Shown here one piece after another: positions 26,315 to 35,274 of a DNA stretch of 64,000 nucleotides; position 1 is the first letter of the stretch, and every line of letters starts with the position of its first letter. Origin of the DNA: Bernardetia sp. ABR2-2B (GTDB taxonomy: Bacteria; Bacteroidota; Bacteroidia; Cytophagales; Bernardetiaceae); the NCBI RefSeq assembly GCF_037126435.1, contig NZ_CP147020.1, positions 3,576,001 through 3,640,000 of the forward strand. Reading direction: 5' to 3'. A model generated the notes under the pieces. It searched no databases and was not told the origin of the DNA. It saw only the letters and a list, made by a program, of their open reading frames with translations. The translations under genes were made by a program, and so were the position numbers.

Positions 26315-26659
26315 ATGAGTCAAAGCAAAACAGACTTAGCACGAATACAAAGTGTTTTGGAGGCTATGTATGAAATCGAAAGTTATGTAAAAGGAGCTTC
26401 TCATGAAGATTTTCTTAATAATTCCATGATGCGTACTGCGACTGTAAAACAAATGGAGATTATTGGATTGATTGTAGAAAAGGTTTCTGATGATTTGAAA
26501 GACGATTATCCACAATTGCATTGGGAGGCTATCGAAAGATTACATAAAGTATTAGTTCATGAGTATTTGGGGATTAATTTTGAACTTGTTTGGGTAACAG
26601 CTCGTAAAGAAATTCCTGTTCTGAAAAAACAATTTGAGCTTATTTTATCACAGCTTTGA
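26315..26659 (+). CDS. HepT-like (DUF86) protein without an MntA partner
   Basis: A 114-residue, all-helical protein from ATG 26315. The C-terminal part shows R75-x6-H82-E-Y84 (R-L-H-K-V-L-V-H-E-Y-L-G-I-N), the R-x4-6-H-x-Y motif of HepT toxins, followed by the usual W-V-T-A-R-K-E-I-P-V-L-K. In HepT/MntA modules HepT is an HEPN RNase and MntA AMPylates its Tyr. No nucleotidyltransferase gene lies on either side; neighbours are menC (divergent) and tRNA-Asn. It may be a domesticated solo HEPN protein or part of a split module. Confidence 0.75.
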   Translation: MSQSKTDLARIQSVLEAMYEIESYVKGASHEDFLNNSMMRTATVKQMEIIGLIVEKVSDDLKDDYPQLHWEAIERLHKVLVHEYLGINFELVWVTARKEIPVLKKQFELILSQL

Positions 26660-26806
26660 ACTTATTTACTAGTAAGCAGGTTTTATAGCTACAAGGCAAA
26701 AAAAAACTTTTTTTTAATAAATCATTGCTAATCAGATAAATACAGCTTTTCGAAGGTTTCAATCCGTTTTTTTGAGAAAAAAAATAGAAAAAAAATAGTC
26801 AAACTA

Positions 26807-26837
26807 TTGTGTAGTTTAAAAAAACGTTTTACCTTTG
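26807..26837 (+). promoter_or_regulatory. Upstream promoter of tRNA-Asn, P1
   Basis: TTG at 26807-26809, 20 bases, then TACCTTTG at 26830-26837, matching TAnnTTTG with the expected spacing. Confidence 0.6.
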
Positions 26838-26925
26838 CATCAGCAAATAAGGAAAACAAACCCTTTTTGAAAGAAAAAGATTGTTTTTGGAAAAAAAAAG
26901 TATTTGCAAAATAACCTTAATTAGT

Positions 26926-26957
26926 TTTGTTTTTTTTATAAAATTTGCTTACATTTG
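26926..26957 (+). promoter_or_regulatory. Proximal promoter of tRNA-Asn, P2
   Basis: TTTG ending at 26929, 20 bases, then TACATTTG at 26950-26957, an exact TAnnTTTG. The start would be near 26964, about 30 bases ahead of the tRNA. Confidence 0.75.
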
Positions 26958-26994
26958 CAAAACATTATTTGAAAATAATAAAGCCAGTTTAAAT

Positions 26995-27068
26995 TCCTTC
27001 TTAGCTCAGCTGGTTAGAGCATCTGACTGTTAATCAGAGGGTCCTTGGTTCGAGCCCAAGAGAAGGAG
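26995..27068 (+). tRNA. tRNA-Asn (GTT)
   Basis: The cloverleaf closes fully. The acceptor TCCTTCT (26995-27001) pairs with AGAAGGA (27061-27067), and the discriminator is G, as in tRNA-Asn. The D-arm is GCTC...GAGC, the anticodon stem TCTGA/TCAGA holds loop CTGTTAA with anticodon GTT at 27029-27031, and the T-loop is GGTTCGAGCCC. CCA is not encoded. Confidence 0.97.
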
Positions 27069-27143
27069 CAAAATCTTAACAGATTATTAACTTTTACTTT
27101 TTAGTAGTTGTGATACTTTGAGATTTTCATAATTGAAAGATAG

Positions 27144-27180
27144 AAAAAAGCCTTTACAGTTTTGTAAGGGCTTTTTTTAT
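27144..27180 (+). terminator. tRNA-Asn transcript terminator
   Basis: AAAAAAGCCTTTACA (27144-27158) pairs with TGTAAGGGCTTTTTT (27163-27177) around four bases, with one wobble, and then a T-run. Confidence 0.88.
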
Positions 27181-27233
27181 GTCAATACTTTTCTATTGTA
27201 TAACAAGAATAGAAAAAGAACGTTTATAGAATT

Positions 27234-27683
27234 ATGAAACTACCTATTTATTCCTCTATATTTATTTTATTCTTTCTTTTATTATCTTGTACATTTATGC
27301 CTACAAAAACTGATTTACTTGATAAATTTCAATGGAAAAATCGTATTTTAATTGTTTTTTCAGATACAAAAGACAATAGTCTCTTTCAAAAACAAATGCA
27401 ACTTTTCTTGGAAAACAAAGAAGGTTTAGAAGAGCGTGATTTGATTGTATTTCAAGTTTTTGAAGAAATAGGAATTATGCCTAGTAATAAAACTATTTCT
27501 GATACTGAAGAACTGAAAAAACGATTTGATTTTTCCTTTGAAGAAAATAAATTTGCTGTCTTTTTGGTGGGAAAAGATGGAGGTATAAAATTAAAAGTAG
27601 AAAATAAAATTCTGACCTTAGAAAAGCTATTCGGAACTATTGATGCTATGCCTATGCGACAAGCTGAAATGGAAAGAAAGTAA
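27234..27683 (+). CDS. DUF4174-type lipoprotein
   Basis: A 149-residue protein. The N-terminus is a lipoprotein signal (hydrophobic stretch ending L-L-L-S-C at residue 19). The body has a thioredoxin-like layout (R-I-L-I-V-F-S-D then F-A-V-F-L-V-G-K-D-G-G-I-K-L-K) as in DUF4174, without redox Cys. The C-terminal M-P-M-R-Q-A-E-M fits the D-x-M-P-M-R-x-x-E-M ending of that family. The biochemical role is unknown. It follows the tRNA terminator and precedes the T9SS genes. Confidence 0.78.
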   Translation: MKLPIYSSIFILFFLLLSCTFMPTKTDLLDKFQWKNRILIVFSDTKDNSLFQKQMQLFLENKEGLEERDLIVFQVFEEIGIMPSNKTISDTEELKKRFDFSFEENKFAVFLVGKDGGIKLKVENKILTLEKLFGTIDAMPMRQAEMERK

Positions 27684-27759
27684 GAATTAAAAATTACAAG
27701 CTTTTGAGAGCTATGATAATAGTTTCTACTATCATTTTTAATAAAAACACAAAGTTTAT

Positions 27760-29427
27760 ATGAGAGGAGTTAATTTTTTGATAAATAATAGATTAAAGAG
27801 TTTTAGGATATTCTCTGTCTTTGGTTTGATGTTATTTTATAGTTTTACTAATTCATCATTTTCTCAAATAACTACTTTTGAGTATGTCTATGGTGTGAGA
27901 GGAAATGAAGAAGCAAAAAAAGTTGTGGCTATTGAAGATGGGTACCTTATCTTAGGTACAACCACAAGTTTTGATAATAACTCAAATCTTTTTTTAATGA
28001 AAATAGATGAAAATGGTCATTTGCTTTGGACTCAAAAATATGGGAATGAGAAAAATGAAGTGGCTTGGGATATGATTAAAACAAAAGATAATAATATACT
28101 GATTTGTGCCACTACTGAAAGCTCTGCCTCTGGCAACCCTACAAATCAACAGAGTTTGTTTTTGAAAGTAGATAAAAAAGGAAATATAATTTGGCAAAAG
28201 GTATATACTCATCAATCCTATAATGTTCCGACAAGTGCTTTGCTTTTAGATAATGGTGGATTTTTGATTACTGGATATTTTGCTTTTGATATCAGTACAA
28301 ATACTAGAGATGCTATGGCGATGCGTTTGTCGGAAAAAGGAGAAATTATTTGGGCAAAGTCGTATGATAGTGGTTCTGGAACGGGTGGAAATGAATATTT
28401 TTTACAAGCAAGAGCTACAAAAAATGAAAATTATTTGATTACCACACCAATAGGAAATCGAAAATATACACTTGGAGGTCTTTATGACAACGCAATTACA
28501 TGTATAGATGAAAATGGAAAGCAAGTTTGGGCAAAACATTTCGGAGATATACATAATGATGCTTTTGAAGCTATTGTTCCCTCAAAAGGAAATAAATTTC
28601 TCGTAGCAGGGCATTATCGTACTTCGGCAAACAATTATAATATGAGTTTTTCATTTTTGAATCAGAGAGGAAAGTTTGAAAAAATTAATTATTTTGGAAA
28701 ACAAGGTGTTGAACGTGTTTTTAGTATTGCTTCTACTAAGAAAGAAAAATATCATGTCTTAGTCGGAATGACCACTTCTTTTGGTAATGGAAACAAAGAC
28801 GGATTGGCTTTAATCATTGATTCAAAAGGCAATTATATTAGTAGCCAAACTTTTGGAGGAAAAGAGGATGATATTTTGAATTGTGTTATTCCTACTAATG
28901 ACAAGAGTGGATTTATTTTAGTAGGCAAAACAAAGAGTTTTGGTTTTGGTAGAGAAGATATTTATATAGTCCGAATGAATTTTGATGATAAAGAAGAAAA
29001 AATTCAAAATAGTTGTAATATAAATGAAATCCAGAACCCTCTCACACCATTAGATTTAGAGGTAAAAGATTTTTCATTTAATGAATATATTTCTTCTTTT
29101 GGCAATGGCAGTTTAATGATGCAAAATGAAATTCAATTTGATAGTAAAAATTTATGTTGTGCACAAGAATCAATAGATGAAACAAGTTTACCCAACATAA
29201 TTACTCCAAATGGCGATGGCAAAAATGATTACTTAGTTTTACCTCTTCAAGAAGGCTCAAGTGCTTCATTAGTAATCTATGATAGATGGGGGAAAATGAT
29301 TTTCAAATCAGAGGATTATCAAAATGATTGGAATGCAAAAAAGCTTTTAAGTGGAACATACTATGCTACCCTAACTATTTCATGTACAGGGCAGAAAATG
29401 AAATTTTGGATAGATGTAAGCAAATGA
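27760..29427 (+). CDS. Secreted protein with T9SS type B sorting domain, tandem paralogue 1
   Basis: A 555-residue protein with a long signal peptide (cut near residue 36, S-S-F-S-Q). Residues 40-415 are propeller-like repeats of about 50 residues (for example F-L-M-K-I-D-E-N-G-H-L-L-W, I-T-C-I-D-E-N-G-K-Q-V-W). The last 85 residues form the gliding-motility/CHU_C type B sorting domain: N-I-I-T-P-N-G-D-G-K-N-D, then Y-D-R-W-G-K-M-I-F, then W-N-A-K...G-T-Y-Y. T9SS moves such proteins across the outer membrane. It shares its N-terminal module with the next gene, so the pair arose by duplication. Confidence 0.9.
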   Translation: MRGVNFLINNRLKSFRIFSVFGLMLFYSFTNSSFSQITTFEYVYGVRGNEEAKKVVAIEDGYLILGTTTSFDNNSNLFLMKIDENGHLLWTQKYGNEKNEVAWDMIKTKDNNILICATTESSASGNPTNQQSLFLKVDKKGNIIWQKVYTHQSYNVPTSALLLDNGGFLITGYFAFDISTNTRDAMAMRLSEKGEIIWAKSYDSGSGTGGNEYFLQARATKNENYLITTPIGNRKYTLGGLYDNAITCIDENGKQVWAKHFGDIHNDAFEAIVPSKGNKFLVAGHYRTSANNYNMSFSFLNQRGKFEKINYFGKQGVERVFSIASTKKEKYHVLVGMTTSFGNGNKDGLALIIDSKGNYISSQTFGGKEDDILNCVIPTNDKSGFILVGKTKSFGFGREDIYIVRMNFDDKEEKIQNSCNINEIQNPLTPLDLEVKDFSFNEYISSFGNGSLMMQNEIQFDSKNLCCAQESIDETSLPNIITPNGDGKNDYLVLPLQEGSSASLVIYDRWGKMIFKSEDYQNDWNAKKLLSGTYYATLTISCTGQKMKFWIDVSK

Positions 29428-29524
29428 GTTTTTGGTGTATAATATAGTCAGAATTAGATAATGTTTTAGTAATTTTGTGGATTATTTATATTTTTTACTC
29501 TGCCAAACTTCTATGCTAATAGAT

Positions 29525-32500
29525 ATGAAAGCTTTATTCTTTACTTTACTTTTTTATAGTTTATTATTTCCCTTTTCTGATGTTTTTTCTCAATCTTTTC
29601 AAAATACGTATGGATTAACAGGAAATCAAGAGGGAATTGCATCAGTAGCTGTTGGAGATGGGTACGTAATCTTAGGAGATATACAAGCAGGAAGTAGAAA
29701 AGACTTATACCTTTCAAAAATAGATGAAAATGGAGAATTAGTTTGGCAACGTACATATGGGGATTCAAATACAGACGAAACATCATGGCATCTTCTCAAA
29801 ACAAGTGATAATGGTTTTCTAATATCTGCATCAACTACAGCTAGTTTTAGTTCTGTTGATAGAGTATTATTTATTAAAACAGATAATAATGGAAACATTC
29901 AATGGCAAAAAACATACACCTACTCCAATTATGTAGCTCCTACCCATGCTTTAGAATTATCAAATGGGGAATATATGATAACAGGGTATTTTGCATTTGA
30001 TTCAAATAGAAATAATAGAAGTGGCATGGTTATGCGAATTTCTGCGACAGGTACTATAATTTGGTGTAGAGGCTATCATAGGGGAGGATTTAATGATGAT
30101 CAAATTAGTCAATATTTCATAGGAATTAGACAAATTCAGAATGGAAACTTTATCATACCAACAGCATATGGAGGTAATGGTTCTGGAACACCTAGTGGAA
30201 GATATGATAACTCTATTACTTGTATAGATGGAAGTGGAAATCAAGTTTGGGGAAAACGATTTGGAGCATCTGATAATGATGAGTTTAGAGTAATCTTGCC
30301 CATTTCTTCTACCGAAACCATAGTAGCAGGAAGTTATAGAAACACAGCTTCAGATTTAGAAATGGCTTTTTGTAAAGTACAACAAAACGGTACGATTACA
30401 CAAAGGAAAAAGTTTGGCAGAAGTGGATTCGAAAGAGTTTTTTATGCAACAGCTACAGCAGATAGAAGTAAACTTTATTTTGTAGGCTACACTTCTTCTG
30501 TGGGAGGAGGAGACAGGGATATGTTAGTTTTATGTACTGATATAAATGGGAATTATCTTTGGAGCAAAGCATTTGGAGGAACAGGATTTGAAGAGGCTAG
30601 AAGTGTAGTGCTTACTAATGATGGAAATGGAATCGTAATTATTGGAAGAACAGCTAGTTTTGGAGCAGGACAAAATGATATTTATGCAGTAAAAATAGAG
30701 GATGATACAGATGTGCAGTGTAATCAAACTAACTTTACCGACCCTGTTGAAGATATTACAGGAACAATAAGTAATATTACATTTAATACAACCTCAATAA
30801 CTTTAGGAAATGGAAATGCTTTAAACACAGGTTCTATTGCTTTAACTAAAAACTCTACATGTTGTACTGGTTCGGTAATTATTACAGGAACTACAACAAT
30901 TTCATGTTCTGCACCTAGTACAACTCTTTCTACTTCAACAGGCTATACTTCATATTTATGGACTTTTCCTGATGGAACTACTTCTACAAACCGAGTGATT
31001 ACCACCTCACAAGTAGGAGTACATTCTTTAAGAGCCACAAACACAAGTAATTGTGAGTTTTTTGCACAAACAACTGTAACTTCTTCAATTCCTACATCGC
31101 CTGATTTACTTCCTACTTCTTCCTCTTTACCGTGTGAAGGAACAACCACTTTATCAGCACCAAATGGCTACACTTCGTATTTATGGACATTGCCAAATGG
31201 AACAACTTTAACTACTCAAGATATTACAGCAAGTGCAACAGGAACGTATAGTTTGCAAGTTCAGAATGCAAGTGGTTGTACTTTTACCGACCAAACTGAT
31301 GTCGTTATAGATGATACAACACCAACAGGATTAGATTTACTTCCTACTTCTTCCTCTTTACCGTGTGAAGGAACAACCACTTTATCAGCACCAAACGGTT
31401 ATACTTCCTATTTATGGACATTACCGAACGGAACAACTTTAACTACTCAAGATATTACAGCAAGTGCAACAGGAACGTATAGTTTGCAAGTTCAGAATGC
31501 AAGTGGTTGTACTTTTACCGACCAAACTGATGTCGTTATAGATGATACAACACCAACAGGATTAGATTTACTTCCTACTTCTTCCTCTTTACCGTGTGAA
31601 GGAACAACCACTTTATCAGCACCAAACGGTTATACTTCCTATTTATGGACATTACCGAACGGAACAACTTTAACTACTCAAGATATTACAGCAAGTGAAT
31701 TAGGAACGTATAGTTTGCAAGTTCAGAATGCAAGTGGTTGTACTTTTACCGACCAAACTGATGTCGTTATAGATGATACAACACCAACAGGATTAGATTT
31801 ACTTCCTACTTCTTCCTCTTTACTGTGTGGAGGAACGACCACTTTATCAGCACCAAACGGTTATACTTCCTATTTATGGACATTACCGAACGGAACAACT
31901 TTAACTACTCAAGATATTACAGCAAGTGAATTAGGAACGTATAGTTTGCAAGTTCAGAATGCAAGTGGTTGTACTTTTACCGACCAAACTGATGTCGTTA
32001 TAGATGATACAACACCAACAGGATTAGATTTACTTCCTACTTCTTCCTCTTTACTGTGTGGAGGAACGATAACTTTATCAGCACCAAATGGCTACACTTC
32101 CTATTTATGGACATTGCCAAATGGAACAACTTTAACTACTCAAGATATTACAGCAAGTGCAACAGGAACGTATAGTTTGCAAGTTCAGAATGCAAGTGGT
32201 TGTACTTTTACCGACCAAACTGATGTCGTTATAGATGATACAACACCAACAGGATTAGATTTACTTCCTACTTCTTCCTCTTTACTGTGTGGAGGAACGA
32301 TAACTTTATCAGCACCAAATGGCTACACTTCGTATTTATGGACATTGCCAAATGGAACAACTTTAACTACTCAAGATATTACAGCAAGTGCAGCAGGAAC
32401 CTATAGTTTGCAAGTTCAGAATGCAAGTGGTTGTACTTTTACCGACCAAACTGATGTTGTTATAGATGATACAACACCAACAGGATTAGATTTACTTCCT

Positions 32501-33874
32501 ACTTCTTCCTCTTTACCGTGTGGAGGAACGACAACTTTATCAGCACCAAATGGCTACACTTCGTATTTATGGACATTGCCAAATGGAACAACTTTAACTA
32601 CTCAAGATATTACAGCAAGTGCAGCAGGAACCTATAGTTTGCAAGTTCAGAATGCAAGTGGTTGTACTTTTACCGACCAAACTGATGTTGTTATAGATGA
32701 TACAACACCAACAGGATTAGATTTACTTCCTACTTCTTCCTCTTTACCGTGTGGAGGAACGACAACTTTATCAGCACCAAATGGCTACACTTCGTATTTA
32801 TGGACATTGCCAAATGGAACAACTTTAACTACTCAAGATATTACAGCAAGTGCAACAGGAACGTATAGTTTGCAAGTTCAGAATGCAAGTGGTTGTACTT
32901 TTACCGACCAAACTGATGTTGTTATAGATGATACAACACCAACAGGATTAGATTTACTTCCTACTTCTTCCTCTTTACCGTGTGGAGGAACGACAACTTT
33001 ATCAGCACCAAATGGCTACACTTCGTATTTATGGACATTGCCAAATGGAACAACTTTAACTACTCAAGATATTACAGCAAGTGCAACAGGAACGTATAGT
33101 TTGCAAGTTCAGAATGCAAGTGGTTGTACTTTTACCGACCAAACTGATGTTGTTATAGATGATACAACACCAACAGGATTAGATTTACTTCCTACTTCTT
33201 CCTCTTTACCGTGTGGAGGAACGACAACTTTATCAGCACCAAATGGCTACACTTCGTATTTATGGACATTGCCAAATGGAACAACTTCTACAAACGAATC
33301 CATCTCTACAACTTTAGAAGGTATTTATATAATTGAAGTTCAGAATGCAAATGGTTGTAGATTTATGGATTCTTTAAATGTTCAGTTTGTAGAAGTAGAA
33401 AAAGAGTTAATTCAAGATAGTTTTGAATTAAAATGTATCAATCAGTCAGTTGAGTTATCATTAGTGGAAAACTTTGCTGAATATTTATGGATATTTCCAA
33501 ATGGAGAAACTTCTACTGAAAAAATAATTATGACAAATCAAGAAGGTGTTTACAAAATAATTGTAGTCGATGAGTTTGGTTGTCAGTTTGAAGATACGAC
33601 AGAAGTAAAAGCAATCAATCCAACACTCACAGAAGAAGATGTAACAAACATAATTACTCCAAATGCTGATGGATTTAATGATACGTTTGTGTTTCCTACT
33701 GATAATGCTAAGTTGTCTATTTATTCTCGTTGGGAGGAAAAAGTGTATCAATCTGATAACTACCAGCATAATTGGAATGCTGATAACTTGCCTAGTGGAA
33801 TGTATTTTGTAATTGCTTATGACCCTTGTTCAGATAGTGAAGTAAGGCTATGGATTCATGTGATAAAAGACTAA
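29525..33874 (+). CDS. Large T9SS-secreted protein with amplified Ig-like repeats, tandem paralogue 2
   Basis: The frame opens at a GTG (29477), but ATG 29525 starts the signal peptide (M-K-A-L-F-F-T-L-L ... D-V-F-S-Q), giving 1449 residues. Residues 20-430 repeat the propeller module of the upstream paralogue. A diverged Ig-like unit follows, then nine near-identical 77-residue units plus a tenth that diverges half-way, then another diverged unit. Each unit has two Cys (P-C-E-G and A-S-G-C), spaced as for a disulfide across a beta sandwich, and a W-T-L-P-N-G core. The C-terminus is a type B sorting domain (N-I-I-T-P-N-A-D-G-F-N-D). It is probably a surface adhesin or filament. The repeats are Thr/Ser-rich and could be glycosylated. 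Confidence 0.9.
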   Translation: MKALFFTLLFYSLLFPFSDVFSQSFQNTYGLTGNQEGIASVAVGDGYVILGDIQAGSRKDLYLSKIDENGELVWQRTYGDSNTDETSWHLLKTSDNGFLISASTTASFSSVDRVLFIKTDNNGNIQWQKTYTYSNYVAPTHALELSNGEYMITGYFAFDSNRNNRSGMVMRISATGTIIWCRGYHRGGFNDDQISQYFIGIRQIQNGNFIIPTAYGGNGSGTPSGRYDNSITCIDGSGNQVWGKRFGASDNDEFRVILPISSTETIVAGSYRNTASDLEMAFCKVQQNGTITQRKKFGRSGFERVFYATATADRSKLYFVGYTSSVGGGDRDMLVLCTDINGNYLWSKAFGGTGFEEARSVVLTNDGNGIVIIGRTASFGAGQNDIYAVKIEDDTDVQCNQTNFTDPVEDITGTISNITFNTTSITLGNGNALNTGSIALTKNSTCCTGSVIITGTTTISCSAPSTTLSTSTGYTSYLWTFPDGTTSTNRVITTSQVGVHSLRATNTSNCEFFAQTTVTSSIPTSPDLLPTSSSLPCEGTTTLSAPNGYTSYLWTLPNGTTLTTQDITASATGTYSLQVQNASGCTFTDQTDVVIDDTTPTGLDLLPTSSSLPCEGTTTLSAPNGYTSYLWTLPNGTTLTTQDITASATGTYSLQVQNASGCTFTDQTDVVIDDTTPTGLDLLPTSSSLPCEGTTTLSAPNGYTSYLWTLPNGTTLTTQDITASELGTYSLQVQNASGCTFTDQTDVVIDDTTPTGLDLLPTSSSLLCGGTTTLSAPNGYTSYLWTLPNGTTLTTQDITASELGTYSLQVQNASGCTFTDQTDVVIDDTTPTGLDLLPTSSSLLCGGTITLSAPNGYTSYLWTLPNGTTLTTQDITASATGTYSLQVQNASGCTFTDQTDVVIDDTTPTGLDLLPTSSSLLCGGTITLSAPNGYTSYLWTLPNGTTLTTQDITASAAGTYSLQVQNASGCTFTDQTDVVIDDTTPTGLDLLPTSSSLPCGGTTTLSAPNGYTSYLWTLPNGTTLTTQDITASAAGTYSLQVQNASGCTFTDQTDVVIDDTTPTGLDLLPTSSSLPCGGTTTLSAPNGYTSYLWTLPNGTTLTTQDITASATGTYSLQVQNASGCTFTDQTDVVIDDTTPTGLDLLPTSSSLPCGGTTTLSAPNGYTSYLWTLPNGTTLTTQDITASATGTYSLQVQNASGCTFTDQTDVVIDDTTPTGLDLLPTSSSLPCGGTTTLSAPNGYTSYLWTLPNGTTSTNESISTTLEGIYIIEVQNANGCRFMDSLNVQFVEVEKELIQDSFELKCINQSVELSLVENFAEYLWIFPNGETSTEKIIMTNQEGVYKIIVVDEFGCQFEDTTEVKAINPTLTEEDVTNIITPNADGFNDTFVFPTDNAKLSIYSRWEEKVYQSDNYQHNWNADNLPSGMYFVIAYDPCSDSEVRLWIHVIKD
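31103..33181 (+). repeat. Nine tandem 231-bp repeats inside the T9SS protein
   Basis: Unit starts (GATTTACTTCC) are at 31103, 31334, 31565, 31796, 32027, 32258, 32489, 32720 and 32951, exactly 231 bases apart; a tenth begins at 33182 and diverges near 33287. Variant bases are shared by neighbouring units: PCEG in units 1-3, LCGG in 4-6, PCGG in 7-10; GTCGTT in 1-5, GTTGTT in 6-9. Expansion looks recent and local. Confidence 0.97.
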
Positions 33875-33907
33875 AACCAAAGTAAAGGAAAATTCTAAAT
33901 TCAATAA

Positions 33908-35257
33908 ATGCCTAAAATTTTTGATAAAACACACTTTCTAAAATATGCCAAAAATACCAACTGGCTGATTATAGAAAAAATACTTCAGATTATTTCTGGG
34001 TTTTTTGTAGGACTGTATGTTGCTCGTTATTTGGGGGCAGAACGTTTTGGAGTGCTTAATTATGCTCAAAGTGCAGTTGTTTTATTTAATACCCTTGCTT
34101 TTTTAGGAATTACAGAAGTCATCACTAGAGAACTAATAACGGATTTTAAACTTCAACAAAGAATATTAGGAACTGCTCTAATCCTTCGCCTTTTTGGTGG
34201 AGGGTTATTTTTGCTTTCTATGTTATCTTATATTTTTTTTTATGAGCAAGATATCGAAACTCGCTGGATAATTGGAATTATTTCCTTTGGGTATTTCTTC
34301 AATTCCTTTGATATTGTAGTTTATTATTTTCAAGCAAAAGTAATTTCAGATAGAAAAGTAAAAGCCTTTTTAATTTCGCTTTCTACTGGTGCAATGCTCA
34401 AATTACTGTTTATTTATCTTGAGCTTCCTTTAATTTATTTTGCTGTCGCTTTGGCTGCCGAAAATATAATTTTAGTCATTGGTTTACTTATCGGTTATCA
34501 ACTAGAGTCAAAAGATATTTTCAAATGGAAATTTGATAAAACAGTTGCTCAACGGCTCATTCTGACAGCTTTACCCCTTCTTATCAGTAATGGACTAATG
34601 AGTATTTATATGCGAATAGACCAATTGATGATAGAAAAAATACTTCAAGATGATGCGCTGAATGGCTATTATGCTGCTGCTGTTCGGCTTAGTGAAATGT
34701 GGTATTTTGTTCCCCTTTCTGTTTGTGCTTCTGTTTTTCCTGCTATTCTACACGCAAAAGCAAGTGATGAAAAACGCTATCAGATACGCCTACAACAACT
34801 TTTTGATGGTTTGGGTTGGTTTGCTATTTTGGTAGCTTTGTTTTGTTTTTTGTTTAGTGATTGGATAATTCTACTGGCTTATGGAAAAGAATATGCTCCT
34901 TCTGCTGATATTCTGACAATTCATATTATAGGAGGGTTTTTTGTATCTATTGGTGCTGTGAGTGGAAAGTGGATTTATGCCGAAAAACTAGAAAAAATTG
35001 TCTTTTTTAGAACGCTTCTAGGAGCAATTATGAATATTATTCTGAACTGGTATTTTTTGCCTATCTATGGAATAAAAGGTGCAGCTTGGGCAACTGTCAT
35101 TTCTTATTTGTTGGTTTATACGATTAGTAATTTATTCCATAAAAAATTAATTCAGCTTGTTCTTTTTCAAATTCGTATTTTTACATTTCCTTTCCGAATA
35201 AATCAATTCATACAAACTTATTTGGAGGAAAAAAAGAAAAAACAAGAGAAAAAATAG
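33908..35257 (+). CDS. Wzx-type polysaccharide flippase
   Basis: A 449-residue polytopic protein with 12 or more helices, starting at ATG 33908. The start (N-W-L-I-I-E-K-I-L-Q-I-I-S-G-F-F-V-G-L-Y-V-A-R-Y-L-G) and the G-x-L-N-Y-A-Q-S loop are classic for the polysaccharide-transport branch of the MOP superfamily. These proteins flip undecaprenyl-linked glycans across the inner membrane. The C-terminal tail is Lys-rich and cytoplasmic. It lies 17 bases ahead of a GT2 gene and starts the surface-glycan run. Confidence 0.92.
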   Translation: MPKIFDKTHFLKYAKNTNWLIIEKILQIISGFFVGLYVARYLGAERFGVLNYAQSAVVLFNTLAFLGITEVITRELITDFKLQQRILGTALILRLFGGGLFLLSMLSYIFFYEQDIETRWIIGIISFGYFFNSFDIVVYYFQAKVISDRKVKAFLISLSTGAMLKLLFIYLELPLIYFAVALAAENIILVIGLLIGYQLESKDIFKWKFDKTVAQRLILTALPLLISNGLMSIYMRIDQLMIEKILQDDALNGYYAAAVRLSEMWYFVPLSVCASVFPAILHAKASDEKRYQIRLQQLFDGLGWFAILVALFCFLFSDWIILLAYGKEYAPSADILTIHIIGGFFVSIGAVSGKWIYAEKLEKIVFFRTLLGAIMNIILNWYFLPIYGIKGAAWATVISYLLVYTISNLFHKKLIQLVLFQIRIFTFPFRINQFIQTYLEEKKKKQEKK

Positions 35258-35274
35258 AATCAAATTAGAAAAAA

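Larger units (their letters stand above)
26660..26994. other. Region between the HepT-like gene and tRNA-Asn, 335 bp
   Basis: No gene is visible. The stretch is unusually rich in A- and T-runs and holds two, perhaps three, promoter-like TTTGCA blocks, at about 26837, 26896 and 26957, stacked at 60-base intervals ahead of the tRNA. Confidence 0.6.

Noticed and set aside
31103-33181. Possible CRISPR or minisatellite of non-coding type
   Set aside because: 231-base units keep the reading frame and encode a regular Ig-like domain; it is a coding repeat.
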